A DNA stretch of 15,949 nt from Chitinophagales bacterium (GCA_013297585.1 JAAFHG010000041.1:1-15949); one strand, 5' to 3'; counted from the stretch's first letter, positions 5,590 through 14,003 are shown. The notes: generated from the letters alone by a model not told the origin. Numbers and translations are program-made.

Positions 5590-8154
5590 ATGAGATTAAA
5601 TGTTTACCTAAAAAAAACAATTACTGTTTTTTGTCTCCTAACAATTGCTTCACTTAGTCAAGCCCAAAGAAATTTTTTTACAAGAACTAAACCCACAGGG
5701 AAGTACGAAATTGAAAGCAGCTTGAAAAGCTACAATGTCTACAAATTAGACCAATCTGGTTTTAAAGAATACATTTCTAAATCTCCATCAGAATTGACAT
5801 CCAACGAATCCATATCACCAATAGTTATTAGTGTTCCTCTTCCTGATGGTTCTATGGAATCTTTTCAAATATTTGAATCATCAATACTTTCTCCAGAAAT
5901 AGCAGCGCAGTTTCCCGATTTTAAAACTTACACTGGAAAAAGCAAAAGCAGTGGTTTAACAATAAGAATAAGTTTTACCTCAATTGGTTTCGATGCAATA
6001 ATAACTAGTGCTGGAAAAGACGTAATCTATTTTCAGAAAGCAAACTCAAATAGAGCCGATAATAATATTATCAGCTATTTTGGAAGTAAAGCAACTAAAC
6101 TTGGTAAACCTAATATGAGTAATAAATGTGGTGCGATTGTACCAACTACATCTAGCATTTCTACTTTTGGTGATACAAAATCTATTCTTGGTACTCAAAA
6201 TTTAACTTCTACTGGTGGTTCATTACGAAATTTTAAGCTAGCAGTGTCTGCAACTGCTGAGTACAATACACTTAAAGGCGCGGGTAATACTACAACCTCC
6301 TTTTCAACAATTGTAGCTTTTGTTAACAGATTAATTGCTGTGTATAGATCCGAACTTTCTATTACTTTTACTCTGGTTAGTAGTACAAATCTTATAGCCA
6401 CTGCGGTTGGCACCCCATTTACCAATTCAAATACGAACGATTTAATTACACAAAATCAAACTTTTGTTGACAATGTTATTGGCAATACAAACTACGATTT
6501 GGCATTTGTACTAGGTACTTCTACACCAAACAGTTCATCTGGTGGGCTAGCAGCATCTTCAAGTGTTGGATTGACTGGTCAAAAAGCTCAAAATGCAACC
6601 CAAGTAGCTGTTGATAATACCTTTGCTCCAGTATTTGATGACCAAACTATTGCACATGAAGTTGGTCATCAATTCTCAATGAGTCACTCTTTTAATAGTG
6701 CTATACCAGTGTGTACCACGAGAGAGCCATCAACGTCTGTAGAGGTTGGATCGGGTACTACTATTATGAGTTATGGTTATACATGTAGCGATAACACAGG
6801 TAATGATGATTATGAAAATACTTACTTACCATTTTTAAATTTTCATGCAATAAGTTACAGCCAAGCTGTTAGCTTTTTAGCAACTATTCCAAATGTAGGT
6901 ACCTCTACTTCGTCTGGCAATACACCTCCTGTAATTACATCCATTACCGCAGATAAAACAATTCCAAAATCTACTCCTTTCTTTTTAACTGGTACAGCCT
7001 CTGACGTAAATACGAATGATGTTTTATCTTATTCTTGGGAGGGCACAAATATTGGCATAGCAACCCCTGTACCTACAACATTTTCAAATACTACATTACC
7101 CCCATTTTTTAGGAGTTATCAACCAGTAAGTTCTAGTACTAGATATTATCCTCGTTTGTCTGCCATTTTAGATGGAAGTAACTATGCAAGAGGCGATAAG
7201 TTACCGTCTGTAGCGATAGTAACTACTCACCGATTTACAGTAAGAGATAATTCTACAGGTGTTAATACTGGTACTGTAAATGTAACTGTAGATGGCAATT
7301 CTGGTCCATTCTTGGAAACAACCAATCTATCTGGTAATTACACTTCTGGTTCTAATCAAACCATTACTTGGAGTGTAAATAATACAACTGCGGCACCTGT
7401 TAGTTGTGCAAATGTGAGCATTTTACTATCTGTAGATGGAGGTCAAACTTTTCCTTATACCTTGGCTGCATCTACACCAAATGATGGCTCTGAGCAAATT
7501 ACGTTGCCTGCATTAACATCTTCTACTACAACCGCTCGTATTAAAGTACAAGCAGTAGATAATATCTTCTTCGATATTTCAAATAGCAATTTCTCTATCA
7601 CAGCAACTTTACCTGTTTCTATTACTAGTATTACTGCTAGTAAAAAGAACGCTAGTATTTCTGTTGATTGGTCAGTGTTAAATGAGATTAATGTTAAAAA
7701 ATATGAAGTAGAAAAATCTGGCGATGGTATTAACTATATAAGCGTTGGTGAAGTTGCTGCTGTAAAAGCAAGTAGCTATAACTGGTTAGATGTGGCACCA
7801 TTTAGCGGTAATAATTATTATCGTATTAAGTCTGTTGATAATGATGGTAGCGCACAGTTTAGCCAAAGTGTAGTTGTAAAATTTGGAACCGATAATAATC
7901 AGAATATTGTTGTTGTTAGTAACCCCATTGTAAATGGTAAAGTACAACTACTCGTAGAAAATACAGCTAGAGGCACTTATTATATTTCTTTGTACAACCA
8001 ACTTGGGCAGCAAGTTGCTAAAAAAGAAATTGCACATGCTGGTAGTACTACAACCTACACAGTTTCTACTAACGGATTTGCAAAAGGTGTATACCAAGTA
8101 TTATTTACTAATACATCTGATTTTAAAGTAGCTAAAACAGTTATAGTAGAATAA
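5590..8154 (+). CDS. Secreted reprolysin-like metzincin protease with T9SS type A sorting domain
   Basis: This encodes an 854-residue exported zinc protease. The ATG at 5590 is preferred over an upstream in-frame TTG because it directly begins the signal peptide (residues 1-26, ending SLSQAQ). A propeptide-like region follows (about 30-190: VISVPLPDGSMESF, PDFKTYTGKS). The catalytic domain (about 210-440) has zinc motif HEVGHQFSMSH, with H356, E357, H360 and H366, and the Met-turn IMSY (M393). The position usually Gly in the metzincin HExxHxxGxxH motif is Ser363. After it come Ig/cadherin-like beta domains (about 441-670), an FnIII-like segment (about 675-770), and a C-terminal type A sorting domain (about 771-854, with LYNQLGQQVAKKEI, FAKGVYQV and a KTVIVE end) for export through the PorV/GldM-type T9SS. 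The substrate is unknown. The gene is monocistronic and ends at a strong hairpin. Confidence 0.9.
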   Translation: MRLNVYLKKTITVFCLLTIASLSQAQRNFFTRTKPTGKYEIESSLKSYNVYKLDQSGFKEYISKSPSELTSNESISPIVISVPLPDGSMESFQIFESSILSPEIAAQFPDFKTYTGKSKSSGLTIRISFTSIGFDAIITSAGKDVIYFQKANSNRADNNIISYFGSKATKLGKPNMSNKCGAIVPTTSSISTFGDTKSILGTQNLTSTGGSLRNFKLAVSATAEYNTLKGAGNTTTSFSTIVAFVNRLIAVYRSELSITFTLVSSTNLIATAVGTPFTNSNTNDLITQNQTFVDNVIGNTNYDLAFVLGTSTPNSSSGGLAASSSVGLTGQKAQNATQVAVDNTFAPVFDDQTIAHEVGHQFSMSHSFNSAIPVCTTREPSTSVEVGSGTTIMSYGYTCSDNTGNDDYENTYLPFLNFHAISYSQAVSFLATIPNVGTSTSSGNTPPVITSITADKTIPKSTPFFLTGTASDVNTNDVLSYSWEGTNIGIATPVPTTFSNTTLPPFFRSYQPVSSSTRYYPRLSAILDGSNYARGDKLPSVAIVTTHRFTVRDNSTGVNTGTVNVTVDGNSGPFLETTNLSGNYTSGSNQTITWSVNNTTAAPVSCANVSILLSVDGGQTFPYTLAASTPNDGSEQITLPALTSSTTTARIKVQAVDNIFFDISNSNFSITATLPVSITSITASKKNASISVDWSVLNEINVKKYEVEKSGDGINYISVGEVAAVKASSYNWLDVAPFSGNNYYRIKSVDNDGSAQFSQSVVVKFGTDNNQNIVVVSNPIVNGKVQLLVENTARGTYYISLYNQLGQQVAKKEIAHAGSTTTYTVSTNGFAKGVYQVLFTNTSDFKVAKTVIVE

Positions 8155-8182
8155 GTCTAAAAACACTAATTCCTTATTGTAA

Positions 8183-8216
8183 CAGAGCCGTTATCGTTTT
8201 AATGATAACGGCTTTG
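8183..8216. terminator. Terminator between convergent genes
   Basis: GCCGTTATC (8187-8195) pairs perfectly with GATAACGGC (8204-8212) over an 8-base loop. Flanking bases extend the stem to about 14 pairs with one mismatch. It starts 29 bases after the protease stop and faces a convergent gene, so it could serve both. Bases 8217-8376 beyond it are AT-rich with no feature seen. Confidence 0.7.
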
Positions 8217-8376
8217 TTATTTAACAGTAGTGTGGGCAAATAAAATAGTATTAAAAAATACTTTATTTATAGCATTTCGTTTTATATTTTTTTGTAATAT
8301 TAAAATTATCAAGCCAACGCTCATCTTATATGTTAAAACCCAAAAAGTATCATTCATCAACACAATATTTTACCTA

Positions 8377-10227
8377 TTAAACACCAACAGCCAACGTAGG
8401 TTGCGGTGTTTCGCCAGGTATAGTAATTTCTTTTAGCAAAGTCTCTACCTCTAATAAATGTTCAAGCATATCTAAAATGTATTTGCCGCTTTCTTTTTTA
8501 AAGTACTGCGTCAAATTTTGGTAGTAGTTAATGCCTTTTATCAAATTTTCTCTAAACGTTTTTAGCTGTCTGGTTTTGGCTGTTGTAATATTTGCGCAGC
8601 TTTTTTCTATTTCTTTTTTCAAATAAGACACATATAGGTTCAGTTCATTTACAAACATATTTGGGCGATACACCGAGTTTAAAATATCTACACGGCCATA
8701 AATAAAGTCAACCATTTGTTTTAACGAAAATATGCCTGAGAAAAACGCTAAATTAGGGCTAGGGCAAATTAATACGGCTTTGCTTACTTTTCGCAATGCC
8801 TCTATATCGTTGCACAATAGAGCAGATGTACCCAAGCCTTCGCAAAGGCAATCTTTTTCTACAATATGCCCTACTGCTTCAGCTATAGTTTCGTCAATTG
8901 CGGTACCATCTGGCGCAGTATTTAGCAATTGATTAATTTTCAAATTTTGGTACTTTCTTGAGGCTGTACAAATAGGCTGTTCAGAAAATTCTGTATTTGA
9001 AATAAGGTATTTTTTAGTACAAGGGCTGCCCGGTCTGCCATCTGCAATACGCTGCAAGCGTTGTGTTTCAGAAGATGCTTTTCTAAAACTATTAAAAGGC
9101 ACGCCTAGTGGCGAGATACTGCTTAAATAATAATCTTCAGGCTTTGCTGTAGCAAGGTTTTGTAGGGTATCTTCATCTACATTGGTAGCTTCTGGAACTA
9201 GCAAAAATGGACTGCCCCAACCAGTACTACTTGCTTGATAATGTTCTAGTAAAAATTGATCTTCATTAGCAGTGCCAATACCACCTTGTACAGTAATGCG
9301 TAGCGATGGTGCCGTTGCAAACAATGGCTGTTCTTTAACTGCCAAAGCTTGGTTACACATGGTAAACAGTTCGGTTTCTAAGGCGGTTTTGTTTTGTTTA
9401 AATTCTTCTAAAATAGGGCCTAGTAACAAGCCATCGGTTGCAAAGGCATGGCCACCACAGTTTAAGCCAGATTCAATTCTATATTCAGATACCCAAATGC
9501 CTTTTTTAGCCAATATTTTACCTTGCGTTAATGCTGAGCGATAGTCACTTACTTTTAAAATCACTTTCTTTTTGGCAATACCATTTTCATTTGGAAAAAA
9601 GTCGTCGAACTTATCTATGTAAGCATACAACCTAGGATTGTAACCAGCAGAAAATACCACAGATGAATCTAAGTCACTATTAGCAAAACCACGTAAGCCA
9701 GCCAATGCATCAGAATACTCAGCAGGTAGCATTTCGCCTGTTTTACTGTAATTATTTTTATCTACTTTGCTCATTAAGTTCACATCAATTGCACCAGGTA
9801 CAATGGCTGCTCTTAGTTGCGTTTGTAGCGCTTGCTGATGCAATAAATTGTTGGATGTAAGCATTTGCAAGTAAGTTTGTTTTACTGGTAAATGATTTGG
9901 CAATAGTTCAAAATACTTCGTAATTTCTGTGCCTGCTTCAAAAGGCAATGCTTTTAATGTAGCAACTTGTGTATCTACAATTTGCTTCACCATATTTAAA
10001 TAAGCCGTTACTCTTTTAGCTCTATAATCATCTTCTGCGGCACTAATTGGCTTGTAAGGCAATTGGTTTTGCTTACTGTAAAATGCACGCATTTGTTCTG
10101 TCAACTCATCTTCTACAATAGACATAACAGATGAAATACCAAAACGGGCTACTTTTATTGGTGTGTCAACAGTAAAACCTAGACCCATTACAGGGATGTG
10201 AAATGTGTGCAATGTTGGTGAAATCAT
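8377..10227 (-). CDS. Uncharacterised conserved Bacteroidota protein with flavin/TIM-barrel-like motifs and a cysteine cluster
   Basis: The product has 616 residues. The ATG at 10227 was chosen because MISPTLHTFHIPVMGLGFTVDTP reads like a natural N-terminus; an ATG at 10326 would add 33 residues of doubtful sequence. I recall similar uncharacterised proteins in Bacteroidota but cannot name a function. Motifs seen: GLGFTVDTPIKVARFGISS (15-33); SGLNCGGHAFATDG (253-266) with C257; VQGGIGTANED (313-323); and STGWGSPFLLVPEA (334-347). The glycine-rich GGIGT-type segment recalls the phosphate/FMN-binding loops of IMP dehydrogenase and nitronate monooxygenase barrels. C403, C420, C460 and C462 (SPCTKK, PICTASR, DCLCEG) could ligate a metal or Fe-S cluster. 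The C-terminal 120 residues are probably helical. There is no signal peptide. It stands alone, convergent with the protease and divergent from the LuxR-type gene. The functional idea is inference only. Confidence 0.7.
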   Translation of the reverse strand: MISPTLHTFHIPVMGLGFTVDTPIKVARFGISSVMSIVEDELTEQMRAFYSKQNQLPYKPISAAEDDYRAKRVTAYLNMVKQIVDTQVATLKALPFEAGTEITKYFELLPNHLPVKQTYLQMLTSNNLLHQQALQTQLRAAIVPGAIDVNLMSKVDKNNYSKTGEMLPAEYSDALAGLRGFANSDLDSSVVFSAGYNPRLYAYIDKFDDFFPNENGIAKKKVILKVSDYRSALTQGKILAKKGIWVSEYRIESGLNCGGHAFATDGLLLGPILEEFKQNKTALETELFTMCNQALAVKEQPLFATAPSLRITVQGGIGTANEDQFLLEHYQASSTGWGSPFLLVPEATNVDEDTLQNLATAKPEDYYLSSISPLGVPFNSFRKASSETQRLQRIADGRPGSPCTKKYLISNTEFSEQPICTASRKYQNLKINQLLNTAPDGTAIDETIAEAVGHIVEKDCLCEGLGTSALLCNDIEALRKVSKAVLICPSPNLAFFSGIFSLKQMVDFIYGRVDILNSVYRPNMFVNELNLYVSYLKKEIEKSCANITTAKTRQLKTFRENLIKGINYYQNLTQYFKKESGKYILDMLEHLLEVETLLKEITIPGETPQPTLAVGV

Positions 10228-10451
10228 GTAAACTTGTTTTGACTTGAATAAACGGAAGGATTGGATTTTAAAACGGTTGATGCAAAAGTGTATTAAAGCA
10301 AACATTGAGAAAATGATATCAATCATGTTTTGCAGAAGTCGAGAAAATAAATAGGGTAGTTGCTTACTTTCTGTTTTAGGTCAATCTTTTTATCTCATAC
10401 CAATAGTTTGTTTATTTTTATTTTACCAAAACAAACATTCTCTCAAACACT

Positions 10452-10916
10452 ATGCTGGCTATTTTTCAAAAACACAAATCCACACTACTATATGGTTGTG
10501 CATTGGCTGTATCGCTTTTGCTATTAAAATGGCTAGAGTCAAAATACATTATTTACGATCAAGCATTTGAAACCTATGCAGGTATTATTGCACTGCTTTT
10601 TACCGCTTTGGGTGTTTGGCTTGCCATTAAATTAATACAACCTAAAACGATTATTATAGAAAAGGAAGTCTTTGAAAATGATGTTACGCACGTTGCTATA
10701 AACACCTTGGAAATAGAAAAAATGGGTCTTAGTAAACGAGAGATAGAAGTGTTAAACATGCTAGCTACAGGCTTAAGCAATCAAGAAATAGGTGACCAAT
10801 TGTATATTTCTTTGGCTACTGTAAAAACACATGTATCTAAATTATACGATAAGTTAGATGTAAAAAGACGAACGCAGGCAATTGAAAAAGCCAAAAGGCT
10901 AAGTATAATACCTTAA
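10452..10916 (+). CDS. Membrane-anchored LuxR-type HTH transcriptional regulator
   Basis: This 154-residue protein has two N-terminal membrane segments (about 12-26 and 42-62), a short linker, and a LuxR/GerE-type helix-turn-helix (about 92-150: LSKREIEVLNMLATGLSNQEIGDQLYISLATVKTHVSKLYDKL). It has no receiver or ligand-binding domain, so any signal must reach it through the membrane segments or a partner protein. The next gene, 121 bases downstream on the same strand, is a DUF4199 membrane protein, a pairing often seen in Bacteroidota. The ATG at 10452 follows an A-rich leader with no Shine-Dalgarno motif. It is divergent from the 616-residue protein gene and shares a 224-base upstream region with it. 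Target genes are unknown; a role in controlling the neighbouring DUF4199 gene is plausible. Confidence 0.9.
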   Translation: MLAIFQKHKSTLLYGCALAVSLLLLKWLESKYIIYDQAFETYAGIIALLFTALGVWLAIKLIQPKTIIIEKEVFENDVTHVAINTLEIEKMGLSKREIEVLNMLATGLSNQEIGDQLYISLATVKTHVSKLYDKLDVKRRTQAIEKAKRLSIIP

Positions 10917-10923
10917 ACCACTA

Positions 10924-10973
10924 CAACTTTAGTATGAATTATGGCTTTTGCTACAAGAATCAACCTAAAGTTG
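10924..10973. repeat. Inverted repeat in the regulator/DUF4199 gap
   Basis: CAACTTTAG (10924-10932) and CTAAAGTTG (10965-10973) are perfect reverse complements 32 bases apart. They lie just after the LuxR-type stop and about 65 bases before the DUF4199 start. They could be a two-site operator, a leader hairpin or a small dispersed repeat. There is no T-run, so a terminator is unlikely. Confidence 0.4.
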
Positions 10974-11037
10974 CTGGTAGCTAATGGCAAATGCCACATT
11001 TTTACAACATCAAACCATATAAAACCAAACTAACCAC

Positions 11038-11562
11038 ATGAAAAAAATCGTCATTATTTATGGCTTAATTGCTGGCCTTATTGTAAGTGCTGTAATGGTT
11101 GCAACCACGTCTACCTATTGCAATAACCCAAATGCAAACATGACAGAAGGCATGATTTATGGCTTTACAGCCATGATTGTGGCATTCTCAATGGCCTTTA
11201 TAGGTATCAGAAATTATAGAAACAAATACAACAATGGTATTATTAGTTTCGGTAAAGCTTTTCAAATAGGGGTACTTATTGTGTTGATTGCATCAACCAT
11301 GTATATGCTTGCTTGGGAAGTAGAGTATAATTTCTTTTTTTCTGATTTTGGCGATAAATATGCTGTAAAAATGATACAAGCAGCCAAAGCAAAAGGTGCT
11401 AGCGCTACGGATCTAGCAGCTACAACTTCAGAAATGAATGATTTTAAGGTACAGTACAAAAATCCACTTTATAGGATTTTTATGACTTATGTAGAAATAC
11501 TACCGCTTGGTATTGTTATCACCTTAATAAGTGCGTTCATTTTAAAAAAGAAAAAGGCATAA
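11038..11562 (+). CDS. DUF4199 integral membrane protein
   Basis: The product has 174 residues and four predicted membrane segments (about 3-23, 37-57, 73-93, 148-169). The order and content match DUF4199: MTEGMIYGFTAMIVAFSMAF, then IGIRNYRNKYNNGIISFGKAFQIG, then a long soluble loop between the third and fourth segments. That loop is charged and alanine-rich (ATDLAATTSEM). The function of the family is not established. It follows the membrane-bound LuxR-type regulator on the same strand, which suggests the two act together, the DUF4199 protein perhaps as a membrane partner or target. The ATG at 11038 follows an A/C-rich leader and begins a proper first membrane helix. The protein ends in a KKKKA tail. 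Confidence 0.85.
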   Translation: MKKIVIIYGLIAGLIVSAVMVATTSTYCNNPNANMTEGMIYGFTAMIVAFSMAFIGIRNYRNKYNNGIISFGKAFQIGVLIVLIASTMYMLAWEVEYNFFFSDFGDKYAVKMIQAAKAKGASATDLAATTSEMNDFKVQYKNPLYRIFMTYVEILPLGIVITLISAFILKKKKA

Positions 11563-11656
11563 AACAGTGAAATCGTACAATGCTATTTTATGCTATCACG
11601 GCACAGCCTACTGCTATCATTTTAATAAACAGAGAGACTATATTTTACCTCATTAT

Positions 11657-11680
11657 ATACAATAAATTAATTATTTGTAT
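11657..11680. terminator. Weak AT-rich palindrome between convergent DUF4199 and ompA-like genes
   Basis: A 24-base palindrome with ATACAA at one end and TTGTAT at the other has two internal mismatches and a centre of A and T only. A short T-run follows at 11695-11700. It is the only hairpin I see in the gap between these convergent genes, but the low GC content makes it a weak terminator at best. Confidence 0.25.
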
Positions 11681-11708
11681 TGTGTTGTATTGCCTTTTTT
11701 CGAAGTAT

Positions 11709-13256
11709 TTATTTCAAATACAACTGTATTTCTACACGTCTGTTTTCGGCGCGGCCTTGCAGGGTGGCGTTGGTGGCAGCTGGTCTACTTTCGCCAAAAC
11801 CTCTCGCATCAAAGCGGCTGCCGGTAACGCCTTTGCTGATAAAATAATTTCTTACCGAATTAATACGGGCTTGCGATAATTGTAGGTTATACTGATCGGT
11901 ACCTATGGCATCGGTATGGCCACCAAGGCGTACATCATAGTCTTTGTATTCTTGCAAAATAGCAACAATATCGTTCAGCACCTTGTACGATTCGGGCTTA
12001 ATAGCTGCTTTGTCTGTTTCAAAATAAATACCTTGTGTGGCAAAGTCTAGGCGCTTTTTACTTTCTTCACGTACCACAGGGCAGCCATAGTTGTTACTAG
12101 GGCCGTAGGTGTTAGGGCATTTGTCGCTACTGTTGGGTACGCCATCACCATCGTTATCGTTATTGGAATTGTAAGATGCATTGTTATTGTAGTTGTTTGT
12201 CGCAGGGCAACCTTTATCATTTACAGATGTGCCTGCTGTTGTATTAGGGCATTCATCATAGCGGTTTTTTACACCATCGTTATCGTCATCGTCAGATTTA
12301 GGTGCACGTTCTACCACAGGGCAGCCTCTATCGTTTACCGATGTGCCAGCAGGTGTATTAGGGCATTCGTCGTAGCGGTTTCTTACACCATCGTTATCAT
12401 CGTCATTAGATCTTGGCGCACGTTCTGCCACAGGGCAGCCTCTATCATTTACGGCTGTGCCAGCAGGTGTATTAGGGCATTCATCGTAGCGATTTCTAAC
12501 ACCATCGTTATCATCGTCGTTTGATTTAACCGTTTCTGGGCAGCCCGAAAAATCTACTTTAGTACCAGCAGGTGTTTCGGGGCATTTGTCTTTATTATCA
12601 TTAACGCCATCACCATCACTGTCTTTCTTTTCTTTTGTTTTTAAGGTAAATATTAAGCCTAGGCTGTGTTGCAAATACAAGTCGTTTATATCTTTTGTAA
12701 TGCCATCCCAACCATCAAATACTGGCTGGTGAAACGTGGCTGCATATTCTAAAAAAAACTTTTCGCTAAAACGAATAACAGCACCCGCACCTGCAGCAAA
12801 ATCGGTTTTAAATTCATTAACCGCAAATGGCGCTTGAAAGGTGCCAGAATTAATAGCACTGATATAAGTAGCGCCTGCACCAAGCGTTAAAAAAGGGGCA
12901 AAAAATGCTTTCTCGCCTAGTAGGTAGCCATTGTTGAATTTGTATTTGAGTTTTAAATTCAGGGTAAAAAAGTCAGCATCTACACCAAGGGTTTTATCCA
13001 GGTTTTTGTACTGCACTTTATCGTAAAAAGCTGATTCAACCAAGTTAAACGAAGGGTTAAGCTTTTGCTGTAACGACAAGCCGCCACCTGGTGCGTAAAA
13101 CTTAAACTGATAGAGGTCAGCAAAATTGTTGTTGTTAAGGTCGCCCACATATTCGGTGGTGCTTACGTGTACACCTAGGGCATTGCCTTGGCCAAAGCTG
13201 ATGGTAGAAAGGCAAATGCAAATGCCGAAAAAGAATAGGCGAATATTTGATGTCAT
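11709..13256 (-). CDS. OmpA-family outer-membrane protein with thrombospondin type 3 repeats
   Basis: The 515-residue product is an outer-membrane protein that should tether the envelope to peptidoglycan. It has a signal peptide (1-23, ending SFGQ), a beta-barrel-like N-terminal domain (about 24-206, alternating aromatic strands), and five thrombospondin type 3 Ca2+-binding repeats (about 212-393) of the DxDxDGVxNxxDxCPxTPAGTxVNxxGCP type. The C-terminal OmpA domain (about 405-515) contains YFETDKAAIKPES, GHTDAIG, NLQLSQARINSVRNYF, GFGESRP and NRRVEI. The peptidoglycan-binding Asp (in TDQYNLQLSQAR) and Arg (in NRRVEI) are present. Repeats 2-4 are nearly identical at the DNA level. The gene lies 117 bases downstream of the Crp/Fnr gene on the same strand. 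A palindrome near its start suggests its own control. Confidence 0.95.
   Translation of the reverse strand: MTSNIRLFFFGICICLSTISFGQGNALGVHVSTTEYVGDLNNNNFADLYQFKFYAPGGGLSLQQKLNPSFNLVESAFYDKVQYKNLDKTLGVDADFFTLNLKLKYKFNNGYLLGEKAFFAPFLTLGAGATYISAINSGTFQAPFAVNEFKTDFAAGAGAVIRFSEKFFLEYAATFHQPVFDGWDGITKDINDLYLQHSLGLIFTLKTKEKKDSDGDGVNDNKDKCPETPAGTKVDFSGCPETVKSNDDDNDGVRNRYDECPNTPAGTAVNDRGCPVAERAPRSNDDDNDGVRNRYDECPNTPAGTSVNDRGCPVVERAPKSDDDDNDGVKNRYDECPNTTAGTSVNDKGCPATNNYNNNASYNSNNDNDGDGVPNSSDKCPNTYGPSNNYGCPVVREESKKRLDFATQGIYFETDKAAIKPESYKVLNDIVAILQEYKDYDVRLGGHTDAIGTDQYNLQLSQARINSVRNYFISKGVTGSRFDARGFGESRPAATNATLQGRAENRRVEIQLYLK
12205..12537 (-). repeat. Tandem 114-base units encoding TSP3 repeats
   Basis: The phrase GGGCARCC starts at 12205, 12319 and 12433, exactly 114 bases (38 codons) apart, and the units between are nearly identical. 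The third unit is 105 bases, three codons shorter in its linker. Unit length is a multiple of three, so copy-number change keeps the frame. Confidence 0.85.
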
Positions 13257-13283
13257 AACCCCTTGTTTGTTGATGATATGAGA

Positions 13284-13300
13284 GATAGTTGGTAACTATC
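13284..13300. promoter_or_regulatory. Perfect palindrome upstream of the OmpA-family gene (candidate operator)
   Basis: GATAGTTGGTAACTATC has perfect 7-base arms (GATAGTT/AACTATC) around a 3-base centre. It lies 28-44 bases upstream of the ATG at 13256, between it and the Crp/Fnr gene. Symmetry and position suit a dimeric regulator such as a Crp/Fnr protein or repressor; which protein binds is unknown. Confidence 0.45.
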
Positions 13301-13373
13301 ACAATACATAACGTTTTTAATAAGCAGTTAGTGTGTGTATGAAAAATGCTGACCGATAAACTCAAAAAATTAA

Positions 13374-14003
13374 CTAAAAACTATTCAGTAATTTAATCTC
13401 GTTGCGATATAACAGCAGTTTGCCTTCGTTTTCTAGTTGCTTTAACAAGCGAGAAACTACAACTCTAGAAGTAGCCAATTCATCGGCAATTAAATAATGA
13501 GAACCTTTGATAACACTAGAACCTGTAAGGCGTTGCTTCTCTTTTAGGTAAGCAATTAAGCGTTCGTCCAACTTATGAAAAGCAATGCTTTCGATGGATT
13601 TTAAAAGTTCTAAAAAGCGATCGTTAAAGCTACGCATGATGTAGTTTTTCCAACTTGGATACTTACACAACCACTCATCCAGCTTGGCATGAGGAATGGC
13701 TATGAGTTCTACATCATCTTCTGCAATGGCTTTTACTTCGCTCTTTTTGGCTTCTACACAGCAGCTGTAAGCCATAGAACAGCTTTCGTTGCTAGATAAA
13801 TAGTACAGCAATAATTCTTTGCCCGAATCATCCATACGCAGCACTTTAACAGTGCCTTTTACCACCAAGGGCATCATGCGGATGTATTTACCATAATCCA
13901 TAATAATGTCACCCTCTTTAAAAGTGCGTAGTTCGCCAAATTGTTCTATTTCGTCAAGTAATGCAGGTTCAAAAGGGAGGTTCATATGTTGTTCGGTAGC
14001 CAT
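13374..14003 (-). CDS. Crp/Fnr family transcriptional regulator
   Basis: This 209-residue cytosolic regulator has an N-terminal cyclic-nucleotide-binding-like beta-roll (about 20-115: FKEGDIIMDYGKYIRMMPLVVKGTVKVLR), a dimer helix (about 118-155) and a C-terminal winged HTH_Crp domain (about 165-205: YLIADELATSRVVVSRLLKQLENEG). Residues 75-82 form a cysteine-containing segment, ESCSMAYSCC, with C75, C81 and C82, which I recall as common in Bacteroidota members. It is not the Fnr [4Fe-4S] N-terminal pattern, and a redox- or metal-sensing use is only possible. It is last of four closely spaced minus-strand genes (RND permease, PII-like, DUF2892, this gene), starting 54 bases after DUF2892, so it probably controls this operon. 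Confidence 0.92.
   Translation of the reverse strand: MATEQHMNLPFEPALLDEIEQFGELRTFKEGDIIMDYGKYIRMMPLVVKGTVKVLRMDDSGKELLLYYLSSNESCSMAYSCCVEAKKSEVKAIAEDDVELIAIPHAKLDEWLCKYPSWKNYIMRSFNDRFLELLKSIESIAFHKLDERLIAYLKEKQRLTGSSVIKGSHYLIADELATSRVVVSRLLKQLENEGKLLLYRNEIKLLNSF

Noticed and set aside
10228..10326. 33-residue N-terminal extension of the 616-residue protein
   Set aside because: The extension is basic and aromatic with no family-like pattern, and the later ATG begins a natural-looking start. It is more likely the leader region.
11580..11879. Open frame of 99 codons overlapping the 3' end of the OmpA-family gene
   Set aside because: It reads antisense through the conserved OmpA C-terminal domain, and the first half is AT-rich intergenic sequence with no signal of coding.
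12205..12537. CRISPR-like spaced repeats
   Set aside because: The regular 114-base repeats are protein-coding TSP3 units inside the OmpA-family gene, with no variable spacers.
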